25,055 nucleotides of DNA from a virus, in IMG/VR virus record IMGVR_UViG_3300023174_002455, positions 1 to 25,055 of that record; one strand, given 5' to 3'. Position numbers and translations under genes: made by a program. This document shows, in pieces, positions 15,002 to 21,124 of the stretch (its first letter is position 1; each line of letters begins with the position of its first letter). The notes under the pieces are model-generated. The model saw only the letters and a list, made by a program, of their open reading frames with translations. It was not told the DNA's origin and did not search any database.

Positions 15002-16422
15002 TAATTCTTGGTATAAACGAAACATCTCATGATGCGTCAGTGTCATTACTTGAAAATGATAAAATTTTATTTGCAGGGCATGCAGAAAGATATAGCAAAC
15101 AAAAAAATGACTGGTATATCAATGATAGTTTAGTAAAAGATGCTTTGCAGTATGGCACACCAGATTACATTGCCTACTATGAAAAGCCTCTCCTAAAGGC
15201 CTCCAGACTGGCTTTAAGGGGTGGATCTGGAGAATGGAAACCAAGGTTTGATCTTCCTGGCATTCCAAGAAAATCTTTTAGTCATCACTATTCTCACGCA
15301 GCAGCAGGATACTATACTAGCAAATTTAATGATGCTGTTGTTGTAGTACTAGATGCAATTGGAGAATACAATACTTCTACAATCTGGACAGGTGAAGGTA
15401 ATAAAATTAAATTAAAATATAAAAAAAATTATCCAGTAAGTTTTGGATTATTTTATTCAGCCTTTACGCAGTTAATTGGACTTATGCCAAACCAAGAAGA
15501 ATATATTATGATGGGTATGGCAGCATACGGCGACTGGACAAAACACTATAAAAAAGTTAACGAATATTTCCCTTCACATAATATTCAAAAATATAATTTT
15601 CATAAAGGAATTGCCGACTGGGGATGGATTAATTCTGAGCAAGATAAATTTGATATTGCAGCAGCAGTACAAGTAGTATATGAGCAAAGGCTTAATGATT
15701 TTATGCGTATGGCAAAAATAATTACTGGTAAAGATAATCTTGTTTTTATGGGTGGATGTGCTTTAAATTCTTCTGCAAACACCTTATTATGGAATATATT
15801 TGATAATGTTTGGATTATGCCAAACCCTGGAGATGCTGGAAGTTCTTTGGGAGCAGCAGCAGCACTATATGGCAAACATTTAAAATGGAAAGATCCATAC
15901 CTTGGCTATGATCTTGGAGGAAAGTATCCTGTTCAGCAAATTGTTGACGGTATATTAAAAGATGGAATTGTAGCAGTAGCAACAGGAAGAGCAGAGTATG
16001 GACCAAGAGCACTAGGAAATAGAAGTATTCTTGCGGATCCAAGAGATCCAGAGGTAAAAAATAAAGTTAATTTAATTAAACAAAGAGAGTTGTTTAGACC
16101 TTTTGCACCAGTAGTTATGGCAGAGCATGCATCAGAATGGTTTGATATGAATTTTGAAAGTCCATATATGCAATATACAGTAAAATGTTTAAAACCAGAA
16201 AAAATACCGTCCGTTGTTCATGCTGACGGAACATCTAGAGTTCAAACTGTAAGTAAAAGTCAGCATTTAGGGCTGTGGACTGTTCTTGAAAAGTTTTATA
16301 AGATAACTGGAGTACCAGTTTTACTTAATACTAGTTTAAACATTAAAAGGCAACCTTTGTTTAACGATGAGAATGATATTTATTTATGGGAAAAATATTA
16401 TAATAACAAGATTATTAGATAG
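14998..16422 (+). CDS. O-carbamoyltransferase of the NodU/CmcH/TobZ family
   Basis: A 474-residue enzyme that would transfer a carbamoyl group from carbamoyl phosphate via carbamoyl-AMP. The N-terminal Kae1-like half has ILGINETSHDASVSLL (3-18), the metal-site region SHHYSHAAAGYY (95-106), VVVVLDAIGE (115-123) and MGGCALNSSANT. The C-terminal half has RAEYGPRALGNRSILADPR, LFRPFAPVVM and VPVLLNTSLN. It is shorter than the usual 550-600 residues and the last 20 residues diverge after LNIKRQP, so the C-terminal tail may be eroded. Known members carbamoylate Nod factors, antibiotics and, in some phages, hydroxymethylated cytosine. No cytosine hydroxymethylase is seen here, so the substrate is open: surface sugar or DNA base. 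Confidence 0.88.
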   Translation: MIILGINETSHDASVSLLENDKILFAGHAERYSKQKNDWYINDSLVKDALQYGTPDYIAYYEKPLLKASRLALRGGSGEWKPRFDLPGIPRKSFSHHYSHAAAGYYTSKFNDAVVVVLDAIGEYNTSTIWTGEGNKIKLKYKKNYPVSFGLFYSAFTQLIGLMPNQEEYIMMGMAAYGDWTKHYKKVNEYFPSHNIQKYNFHKGIADWGWINSEQDKFDIAAAVQVVYEQRLNDFMRMAKIITGKDNLVFMGGCALNSSANTLLWNIFDNVWIMPNPGDAGSSLGAAAALYGKHLKWKDPYLGYDLGGKYPVQQIVDGILKDGIVAVATGRAEYGPRALGNRSILADPRDPEVKNKVNLIKQRELFRPFAPVVMAEHASEWFDMNFESPYMQYTVKCLKPEKIPSVVHADGTSRVQTVSKSQHLGLWTVLEKFYKITGVPVLLNTSLNIKRQPLFNDENDIYLWEKYYNNKIIR

Positions 16423-16426
16423 TTAT

Positions 16427-16455
16427 TTGACAGAAATAATTCAATGGTGTATGAT
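16427..16455 (+). promoter_or_regulatory. Consensus-like promoter producing a leaderless mRNA
   Basis: TTGACA at 16427-16432 and TATGAT at 16450-16455 are separated by exactly 17 bases. Counting on, +1 is 16462, the A of an ATG. The message for the small acidic protein would therefore have no 5' leader. This is the best -35/-10 pair in the window and follows the carbamoyltransferase stop by four bases. Confidence 0.8.
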
Positions 16456-16461
16456 TTATAT

Positions 16462-16680
16462 ATGGCAAATTTTGATGATATATTAAAAAACTTACAACAA
16501 GAAGAATCTAGTTTTAATGAGTTTAAAATTTGGTTAGAAAATGGAATTGAGCGGGGATGGGTAACAGAGCCGTTTTGTAACACTCATGAAGGAGATCCTT
16601 ATATGAGCGAACCAGAAGCACAAGAGTGGGAAGAGGGCGGAGACCCTTGTCAAGTAGTAATTAAAATAATAAACAACTAG
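16462..16680 (+). CDS. Small acidic phage protein
   Basis: A 72-residue protein. I chose ATG 16462 over the in-frame ATG 16444 because the latter lies within the promoter spacer, while 16462 coincides with the predicted transcription start; no ribosome site exists for either. The sequence contains WVTEPFCNTHEGDPY and an acidic EAQEWEEGGDPC stretch, a pattern I recall from small proteins of actinobacterial phages. Two cysteines and a histidine (C38, H41, C63) might bind metal. Function unknown. Confidence 0.75.
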   Translation: MANFDDILKNLQQEESSFNEFKIWLENGIERGWVTEPFCNTHEGDPYMSEPEAQEWEEGGDPCQVVIKIINN

Positions 16681-16693
16681 TAGAAAGATTAAA

Positions 16694-17359
16694 ATGAAAA
16701 AAATAATTTATGGCTTAACGATTTTATTGTTTTCTGTATTTATAAACCAACCAGCAAATGCAGGTATGAGTGTTGGGCAAATGGTAGGAAGTGGCGTAGT
16801 TGAAGCACCACAAGCCCCATCTTTTGCACCCAGCACTGGTGTCCCAACTAATGGATCTTTTGCAGTTGTAGATAGCAATGGTAGTGTGACAAACACGGTC
16901 GTTTGTGGTAGTTATTGTGCCAATGGTACATTTGGTCCAGGTGGAGATATGGCTGTGCTTCAAATTCCAAACAGCGATTCTGGAATTTGGTTTGGTCCAA
17001 GAACTACAACATATGATAAAGAATCTAAAACTTTTACTGCAACAAATCCAACATCTGAAGAAATTGAAACAATAGATGGAGACTCTTCTACAAAAATTTT
17101 TGGTAATAGAACATTAACGTTTGTTTCTGGAAATGTGTTTATAGATTCAAGTGGCAGTCCACAGGGAATTGCGACAGGTTGGTCAGAGAATTCATTGGCA
17201 AGTGTTTCTGTAACAAGTAACAATATTAAAGAATCTTTAGACTTGGGCAACAAAAAAACAAGTCAACAAGTGAGAGACTTAATACAAAATTCTAATTTAT
17301 TATTGTTAAATGACAGAGTGCAAGTATTAATAAACCTACTTGGAAATTGGGTTAAGTAA
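16694..17359 (+). CDS. Exported protein of unknown function
   Basis: A 221-residue protein with a Sec signal peptide (MKK, hydrophobic core, cleavage after ANA at 23). The mature chain begins with a Pro/Gly/Ser-rich segment (30-55), then NGSFAVVDSNGSVTNTVVCGSYC, where two cysteines five residues apart could form a disulfide. Beta-rich repeats and a helical C-terminus (SQQVRDLI onward to LLGNWVK) follow. It is the fourth exported product in the window. No enzymatic motif is seen. It directly follows the small acidic gene and precedes the tRNAs. Confidence 0.7.
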   Translation: MKKIIYGLTILLFSVFINQPANAGMSVGQMVGSGVVEAPQAPSFAPSTGVPTNGSFAVVDSNGSVTNTVVCGSYCANGTFGPGGDMAVLQIPNSDSGIWFGPRTTTYDKESKTFTATNPTSEEIETIDGDSSTKIFGNRTLTFVSGNVFIDSSGSPQGIATGWSENSLASVSVTSNNIKESLDLGNKKTSQQVRDLIQNSNLLLLNDRVQVLINLLGNWVK

Positions 17360-17369
17360 TACAAATGTT

Positions 17370-17444
17370 GCGAAAGTAACTCAATGGTAGAGTACTACCT
17401 TGCCAAGGTAGATGTTGCGAGTTCAAATCTCGTCTTTCGCTCCA
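17370..17444 (+). tRNA. tRNA-Gly (anticodon GCC), CCA encoded
   Basis: The acceptor GCGAAAG (17370-17376) pairs fully with CTTTCGC. The D arm is ACTC-AATGGTA-GAGT, the anticodon arm is CTACC with loop TTGCCAA (anticodon GCC) and GGTAG, and the T arm carries the TTCAAAT loop. The discriminator T is followed by an encoded CCA at 17442-17444. It reads GGC and GGT. Confidence 0.96.
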
Positions 17445-17445
17445 A

Positions 17446-17517
17446 GGCCCTATCTTCTAGTGGTCAGGATACCAGGCTTTCATCTTGGTGAGCAGAGTTC
17501 AATTCTCTGTAGGGCTA
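17446..17517 (+). tRNA. tRNA-Glu (anticodon TTC)
   Basis: The acceptor GGCCCTA (17446-17452) pairs with TAGGGCT (17510-17516), with a G-U first pair. The anticodon stem CCAGG/CTTGG has one wobble and the loop CTTTCAT gives anticodon TTC. The T stem is CAGAG/CTCTG around TTCAATT. Discriminator A517 is followed by CAA, so CCA is not encoded and must be added. It starts two bases after the tRNA-Gly CCA, so both likely share a transcript. Confidence 0.95.
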
Positions 17518-17524
17518 CAAATTC

Positions 17525-17533
17525 TGATATAAT
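17525..17533 (+). promoter_or_regulatory. Extended -10 promoter for hsp20
   Basis: TGA-TATAAT at 17525-17533 lies eight bases after tRNA-Glu. The predicted +1 is near 17540. GTTATA follows one base later. The same TCTGATATAAT-n-GTTATA arrangement recurs before the gene at 20096, including the TATAA-nnn-TTATA inverted repeat. Confidence 0.7.
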
Positions 17534-17537
17534 AGTT

Positions 17538-17564
17538 ATATACCTGCCCATAAGGGGGGTATAT
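17538..17564 (+). promoter_or_regulatory. Hairpin in the hsp20 5' leader
   Basis: ATATACC (17538-17544) pairs with GGTATAT (17558-17564), and CCC (17547-17549) pairs with GGG (17554-17556) across a small TG/G internal loop, closed by ATAA. It lies at the very start of the predicted mRNA and ends about 16 bases before the AAGGGG ribosome site. It could stabilise the message or act as a temperature-sensitive element. Confidence 0.6.
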
Positions 17565-17592
17565 TAACTTATTCGCTTGAAAGGGGAATAAA

Positions 17593-18009
17593 ATGGTAAC
17601 ACAGTTCGCAATGGATCTATTCAATGATCCTTTTTTTATTGGCTTTAACAGAGAGTTAGGCCGTTTAAGTACAGCACATAAAATAAATTCACAATCATAT
17701 CCTCCATATGATCTTCTGAAACTAGATGAAGATACATACCGTTTATCTGTTGCTATCGCAGGATTTACTAAAGAAGATATTAATGTTTCAGTAGACAATG
17801 GAACCCTTGTAATTAAAGGTGAAATTGTTGAGGTCACAGATGCTGAAGTAGTTCACAAGGGAATTGCTGGTCGTAAGTTTGTACGATCCTTTGCTCTTGG
17901 TGAATATATGGAAGTGTCTAGTGCAGAACTAAAAGACGGAATGCTGACAATTAATATTGTTCGTGTTATTCCTGAAGATAAAAAACCTAAAATAATTAAA
18001 ATCAAATAA
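17593..18009 (+). CDS. hsp20: Small heat-shock protein (Hsp20/IbpA family)
   Basis: A 138-residue ATP-independent chaperone that would hold unfolded proteins during infection. The alpha-crystallin domain opens with YPPYDLLKLDEDTYRLSVAI (36-55), continues AGFTKEDINVSVDNGTLVIKGE, and contains GIAGRKFVRSFALGEYMEV and AELKDGMLTINI. The C-terminus has an IIKIK ending with the I-x-I motif that docks subunits into oligomers. AAAGGGG precedes ATG 17593; ATG 17611 is a weaker alternative. Hsp20 genes are known from marine and freshwater phages, where they are thought to aid virion assembly. Confidence 0.92.
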   Translation: MVTQFAMDLFNDPFFIGFNRELGRLSTAHKINSQSYPPYDLLKLDEDTYRLSVAIAGFTKEDINVSVDNGTLVIKGEIVEVTDAEVVHKGIAGRKFVRSFALGEYMEVSSAELKDGMLTINIVRVIPEDKKPKIIKIK

Positions 18010-18028
18010 TAATAACAACCTGGGCATG

Positions 18029-18057
18029 TTGCAAAACTGCCTATTATTTGATATACT
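18029..18057 (+). promoter_or_regulatory. Promoter for the FmdB-like gene
   Basis: TTGCAA at 18029-18034 and TATACT at 18052-18057 are 17 bases apart, with TGA before the -10. The predicted +1 near 18064 gives a 19-base leader containing AAAGGAGAG before the ATG at 18083. Both hexamers and the ribosome site are good. Confidence 0.75.
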
Positions 18058-18082
18058 TGTAGTAGAAATTAAAGGAGAGTTT

Positions 18083-18256
18083 ATGCCTAGGTACGATTAT
18101 AAATGCTCTATATGTTCTTCACAAATTGAGTTTGAAAAAACAATTGAAGAAGATAGGTTTCCAGTATGTTGTAATGAATCTATGCAAAGACTTTGGAGTG
18201 CTCCCGCTGCAATTTTTAACGGTAGCGGATTTTATTCAACCGACAACAGAAAGTAG
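18083..18256 (+). CDS. FmdB-like zinc-ribbon protein
   Basis: A 57-residue protein beginning MPRYDYKCSICSSQIEFEK, the standard opening of FmdB-type putative regulatory zinc ribbons (tyrosines, then CxxC, then E..). The second metal pair is C29-C30 (VCC) rather than a spaced CxxC, which is slightly unusual. The end GSGFYSTDNRK matches the family's usual GxGFY-T tail. ATG 18083 is chosen for its AAAGGAGAG site; an upstream frame to 18026 lies within the promoter. The family's biochemical role is not established. Confidence 0.85.
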   Translation: MPRYDYKCSICSSQIEFEKTIEEDRFPVCCNESMQRLWSAPAAIFNGSGFYSTDNRK

Positions 18257-18259
18257 ATG

Positions 18260-18265
18260 TATAAT
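18260..18265 (+). promoter_or_regulatory. -10 box positioned for a leaderless mRNA
   Basis: TATAAT at 18260-18265 places +1 at 18272, the A of an ATG that opens the CDKC...FCNHH protein. The box overlaps an in-frame ATG at 18257, which therefore is unlikely to be the start. A weak TTCAAC lies at 18235-18240 with a 19-base spacer. Confidence 0.6.
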
Positions 18266-18271
18266 AATACT

Positions 18272-18529
18272 ATGACTAACATTGTTCAAGAACATCCCAG
18301 CGTAGTTTCAAAAGAATACATACTAAATGCCAATGATCGTTGTGATAAATGTCAAGCACAAGCCTTGGTTAGAGTTAAAGGTATATCAGGACAATTAACA
18401 TTCTGTAATCATCATTATGAAAACATAATGAATAATCCTGAATCACACAATAAGATGATGGCTTTTTTAGTAGAAATTCTTGATGAGCGTGAAAAACTTA
18501 TTAAAGACAAAAAAATAGGGGGAATATAA
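18272..18529 (+). CDS. Small zinc protein like actinobacterial DUF7455
   Basis: An 85-residue protein with NDRCDKCQAQALVRV (21-35) and LTFCNHHYENI (42-52). The pattern DRCD.C.AQA.VRV, then a short gap and L.FC.HH, is the signature of a small conserved actinobacterial protein family that I know as DUF7455. C24, C27, C45 and H47/H48 would hold zinc. The C-terminal 35 residues are a charged helix not present in short host homologues, from memory. A host-like actinobacterial gene in a phage supports the host inference; the function is unknown. Confidence 0.75.
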   Translation: MTNIVQEHPSVVSKEYILNANDRCDKCQAQALVRVKGISGQLTFCNHHYENIMNNPESHNKMMAFLVEILDEREKLIKDKKIGGI

Positions 18530-18936
18530 TGTATGAGTATTTTGTAAAAGAAGTAAAAAATGTTGTTGATGGAGATACTATTGATGTTGTTATTGATTTA
18601 GGTTTTGATATTTTGTTTGCATCTCGTGTTCGTTTGGCTGGTATTGACACTCCAGAGTCACGCACAACTGATAAAGCAGAAAAGGCCCTTGGTCTTGAAG
18701 CAAAAGAATATTTAAAAAAATATCTTAAAGATGCAAAATCTGTAGTAATTCGTACAGAAAAAATGGATTCTTCAGAAAAGTATGGTCGTATTCTTGGCTG
18801 GGTCTATGTTAATGGAGAGTCCGAATCGGTCAATAATAAAATGATTAATGATGGTTATGCTTGGGGATACCTTGGTGAAACTAAAGTTAAAGACTTTGAT
18901 GCATTAAAAAAGGCTAGAGTTAAATCTGGTAAATAA
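18529..18936 (+). CDS. Staphylococcal-nuclease-like (SNase) thermonuclease
   Basis: A 135-residue nuclease with all the key SNase positions: VVDGDTIDV (12-20, D16), RVRLAGIDTPES (33-44, with R35, D40 and E43) and KYGRILGWV (84-92, R87). By coincidence the numbering equals that of mature staphylococcal nuclease. It would cleave DNA or RNA using calcium. There is no signal peptide, so it acts inside the cell, for example in host DNA breakdown or nucleotide recycling. It joins the upstream gene by a TAATG overlap. Confidence 0.92.
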   Translation: MYEYFVKEVKNVVDGDTIDVVIDLGFDILFASRVRLAGIDTPESRTTDKAEKALGLEAKEYLKKYLKDAKSVVIRTEKMDSSEKYGRILGWVYVNGESESVNNKMINDGYAWGYLGETKVKDFDALKKARVKSGK

Positions 18937-18941
18937 AAAAT

Positions 18942-19709
18942 ATGACTAATGATGACGAATGGAATGAGTCACACATTGGTTTTGTTGGATTGCCAAGACC
19001 ATTTTCAAAAGTTTTAAAACAACATCAAGTAAGGCATGCCTTGGCTCCAAAAACACCAATACCTTGGCAATCTAGAGCACAAAATAATCAAGATGGTTTT
19101 TTAAGAATAGTACAAGAAAATGAAGATATTGTTTATTCTAAAAACCTATGCTCTTATTGTGGAGTAAAAATAAATAATGATGAGAATGTTATTAGATGGA
19201 AAAATAAAGAATTAAATAAGATAAAACATGATGGAAGATTTGTTTTATCAGATATACACCCACTGCATTTAACCTGTATGAAACAAACAAGGGTATACTG
19301 TCCAGGAATGAAGAAAAAAAAAGAAGAAGAATTTGAGTATGGGAAATATATAGATTTAGAAAAAAATGCAAAAACAGAAAGAGAGTTTGTGCTTAAACTA
19401 ATGATAGAAAATTTTATTAATGTTTTTTATTTTACTGCAGATTGGTGTCAACCATGCAAAAATATTAAACCAATAATAAAAGAAATAAATAGAGAAAAAG
19501 TTGGATTAAAATTTCATATGATTGATGCAGACATAGAACAAGAGTTGGCTAAAAAATTTAAAATTCAGTCCTTACCAACCTTCATAATTATTAATCAAGG
19601 CAAAGAAATACAAAGACTAACGGGGTTACAAACAAAAGAAAAATTGCAAGAGTTTTTAACTTTTGCTGAAATGGGGAACCATGAAGAAGTTATTAAAAAG
19701 GATGTTTAA
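18942..19709 (+). CDS. Zinc-domain/thioredoxin fusion protein
   Basis: A 255-residue two-domain protein. The N-terminal ~130 residues carry a zinc-binding-like set: C70-x2-C73 in LCSYCGVKI, then SDIHPLHLTCM with H106, H109 and C112, and C120, resembling a treble clef. Residues about 145-248 are a thioredoxin fold with active site W168-C-Q-P-C172 and the cis-proline loop SLPTFIIINQG. The thioredoxin would reduce disulfides; the N-terminal domain may choose the partner. No ribosome site is clear, so translation is probably coupled to the nuclease gene. The fusion itself is unusual. Confidence 0.8.
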   Translation: MTNDDEWNESHIGFVGLPRPFSKVLKQHQVRHALAPKTPIPWQSRAQNNQDGFLRIVQENEDIVYSKNLCSYCGVKINNDENVIRWKNKELNKIKHDGRFVLSDIHPLHLTCMKQTRVYCPGMKKKKEEEFEYGKYIDLEKNAKTEREFVLKLMIENFINVFYFTADWCQPCKNIKPIIKEINREKVGLKFHMIDADIEQELAKKFKIQSLPTFIIINQGKEIQRLTGLQTKEKLQEFLTFAEMGNHEEVIKKDV

Positions 19710-20058
19710 TCCAGATGGGAAAAACATGAGTTCAGATGAAAATGAAATGATTGAAAAATTAATCCTTGAAGGAGCACTTGAGGTTGCTGGTGTTGATTCT
19801 GAAGATGGCTCATTGCTATATTCATTTACCTCCAAAATTGAGCAGGTAATGCCAGAACTTTATCACGATCACCTTAATAAAGTTAATGCTGAAATACTTT
19901 CATTATGGGAAAGAGGATATGTAGACATAGACTTTTTAGCAAAAGAGCCAATAGTAACAATTACAAATAAGTCTTTTGATCCTGTAGAAATGTCAAAACT
20001 ACGTAAGCAAGACGTCTGGGCTATAGAAGAACTTAAACGCCTAACCCGTAAGAAATAA
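19681..20058 (+). CDS. Phage protein of unknown function
   Basis: A 125-residue protein. ATG 19681 is chosen (GGGG four bases upstream) over an upstream TTG at 19663; either way it overlaps the thioredoxin gene. Basic start MKKLLKRMF, then an acidic helical body with IEKLILEGALEVAGVDSEDGSLLYSF and a basic RLTRKK end. It appears helical and soluble, with no catalytic or cysteine motifs. Not recognised beyond being phage-like. Confidence 0.65.
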   Translation: MKKLLKRMFNPDGKNMSSDENEMIEKLILEGALEVAGVDSEDGSLLYSFTSKIEQVMPELYHDHLNKVNAEILSLWERGYVDIDFLAKEPIVTITNKSFDPVEMSKLRKQDVWAIEELKRLTRKK

Positions 20059-20061
20059 CTC

Positions 20062-20070
20062 TGATATAAT
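20062..20070 (+). promoter_or_regulatory. Extended -10 promoter upstream of the 20096 gene
   Basis: TGA-TATAAT at 20062-20070 (TCTGATATAAT), with GTTATA at 20072-20077 forming a TATAA-TCG-TTATA inverted repeat. This is nearly identical to the hsp20 promoter. The predicted +1 is near 20077. The short leader includes AACCT-AGG-AGGTT (20079-20091), a small hairpin that would hold the AGGAGG ribosome site. Confidence 0.7.
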
Positions 20071-20095
20071 CGTTATATAACCTAGGAGGTTTGAT

Positions 20096-20863
20096 ATGCC
20101 AGCAGGAAAAGGAAAGCCAGCAGGAGGATATCATGCAGGAGCCAAAGGCTCTTATGGATGCAATGGATTTCCAACAGTAAGTGCAGACGGAACAGTTCAT
20201 GGATGCCATCCAACAAAAGCACAAGCACAAGCACAGGCTCGTGCTATTTTTGCTAGTACTGCACAAAAATTTATTTCTATTATAGAAAAATCAATGCCTA
20301 AAGAAGGTGATTTTGTTATTGCATCTGGTGAAGATGAAGTTTATGTTGGAATTATTCAATATGTAATGACAGATGGTATGTTTGGAATAGAATATTCTGA
20401 TTATTCTTTAAAAGCATCAACAGAAGAACCAGTAGTTTTAGTTCGTATTCTTGAATTTGAAGAAGGTTATGGATGGGATGAAACTGAAAATTTAATTGGC
20501 GTAAATGCTTCTATGATAACAAAAATTGAACCATTATTTATTCCAGATCTTCAAAATAATAGTGCTATAAATTCAGAAGTTGCCATGACAATGAATGATA
20601 CTCAAATTGGTAAAGCAAAAAAACCAAAGTATGAAGATTTTATTAAACCAAGAAGTGGTGGTAGTGAACCATCCAATCCAAAACTTTATGCAGCAGTTGT
20701 ACAAGCAGCAAAAGATAAATTTGATGTTTATCCATCTGCCGTTGCTAACTCTTGGGTAGTTCAAGAATATAAACGTCGTGGTGGTACATATAAATCAAAA
20801 TTAAAATCTACAACAAAAAATATTTGGGGCGGAGCATTTGATCCTCTGACATTTGAAAAATAA
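20096..20863 (+). CDS. Multi-domain phage protein, possibly head-morphogenesis associated
   Basis: A 255-residue protein. The N-terminal ~60 residues (Gly/Ala/Lys-rich, with CNGFPTVSADGTVHGCHPT and an AQAQAQARAIFAST helix) look like a small module found attached to phage structural proteins. The middle (65-160) is a beta-rich, SH3-like stretch beginning EGDFVIASGEDEVYVGIIQY. The C-terminal ~60 residues (LYAAVVQAAKDKFDVYPSAVANSWVVQEYKRRGG...) form a helical module resembling DUF5872-type domains of viruses. The ribosome site AGGAGG is strong. A role in the virion or its maturation is inferred from module resemblance only. Confidence 0.6.
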   Translation: MPAGKGKPAGGYHAGAKGSYGCNGFPTVSADGTVHGCHPTKAQAQAQARAIFASTAQKFISIIEKSMPKEGDFVIASGEDEVYVGIIQYVMTDGMFGIEYSDYSLKASTEEPVVLVRILEFEEGYGWDETENLIGVNASMITKIEPLFIPDLQNNSAINSEVAMTMNDTQIGKAKKPKYEDFIKPRSGGSEPSNPKLYAAVVQAAKDKFDVYPSAVANSWVVQEYKRRGGTYKSKLKSTTKNIWGGAFDPLTFEK

Positions 20864-21024
20864 TGTCTAATAAATCTTCTGCTTCTTATTATTCAAATCA
20901 TGCATTTAATCCAATGCAAATTAAAAATGGTAGAATTGTTCGTTTAAGAAAAGACGGTAGCATTAAAGCGGACTTAGGTCCATACATAGTAAAACATAAA
21001 AAGGTGGTAAATAATGGCAAATAA
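20863..21024 (+). CDS. 53-residue basic phage protein
   Basis: The frame starts in a TAATG overlap with the 20096 gene and ends with TAA at 21022-21024. The protein opens SNKSSASYYSNHAFNP, has a basic strand-rich core (GRIVRLRKDGSIKADLG), and ends KHKKVVNNGK. The tight overlap, coding-like AT-rich third positions and the turn-rich basic core support a real gene. Function unknown. Confidence 0.6.
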   Translation: MSNKSSASYYSNHAFNPMQIKNGRIVRLRKDGSIKADLGPYIVKHKKVVNNGK

Positions 21025-21124
21025 AGAACAAAAGGGTAATGCTAATAAAAAGAAAGAGCCAAAGATGACTCTTAAAGAAAAACGTGCTGCCAAACAAGAA
21101 AAGAATAATAAGAAAAATGGCTGA
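21014..21124 (+). CDS. 36-residue lysine-rich phage peptide
   Basis: ATG 21014 has AAGGTGG six bases upstream. The product is MANKEQKGNANKKKEPKMTL followed by 16 more basic residues. Short 'KEQKGN..KKKPK' proteins are common in tailed phages, from memory. It overlaps both flanking genes by 8-11 bases. Probably intrinsically disordered; role unknown. Confidence 0.6.
   Translation: MANKEQKGNANKKKEPKMTLKEKRAAKQEKNNKKNG

Noticed and set aside
15600-16042. Two - strand open frames within the carbamoyltransferase gene
   Set aside because: They lie opposite a gene with strong family motifs and show low-complexity, shadow-like composition.
17370-17592. tRNA pair considered as an attachment site
   Set aside because: No integrase or excisionase is seen and no repeat of a tRNA 3' end was found elsewhere in the window by eye.
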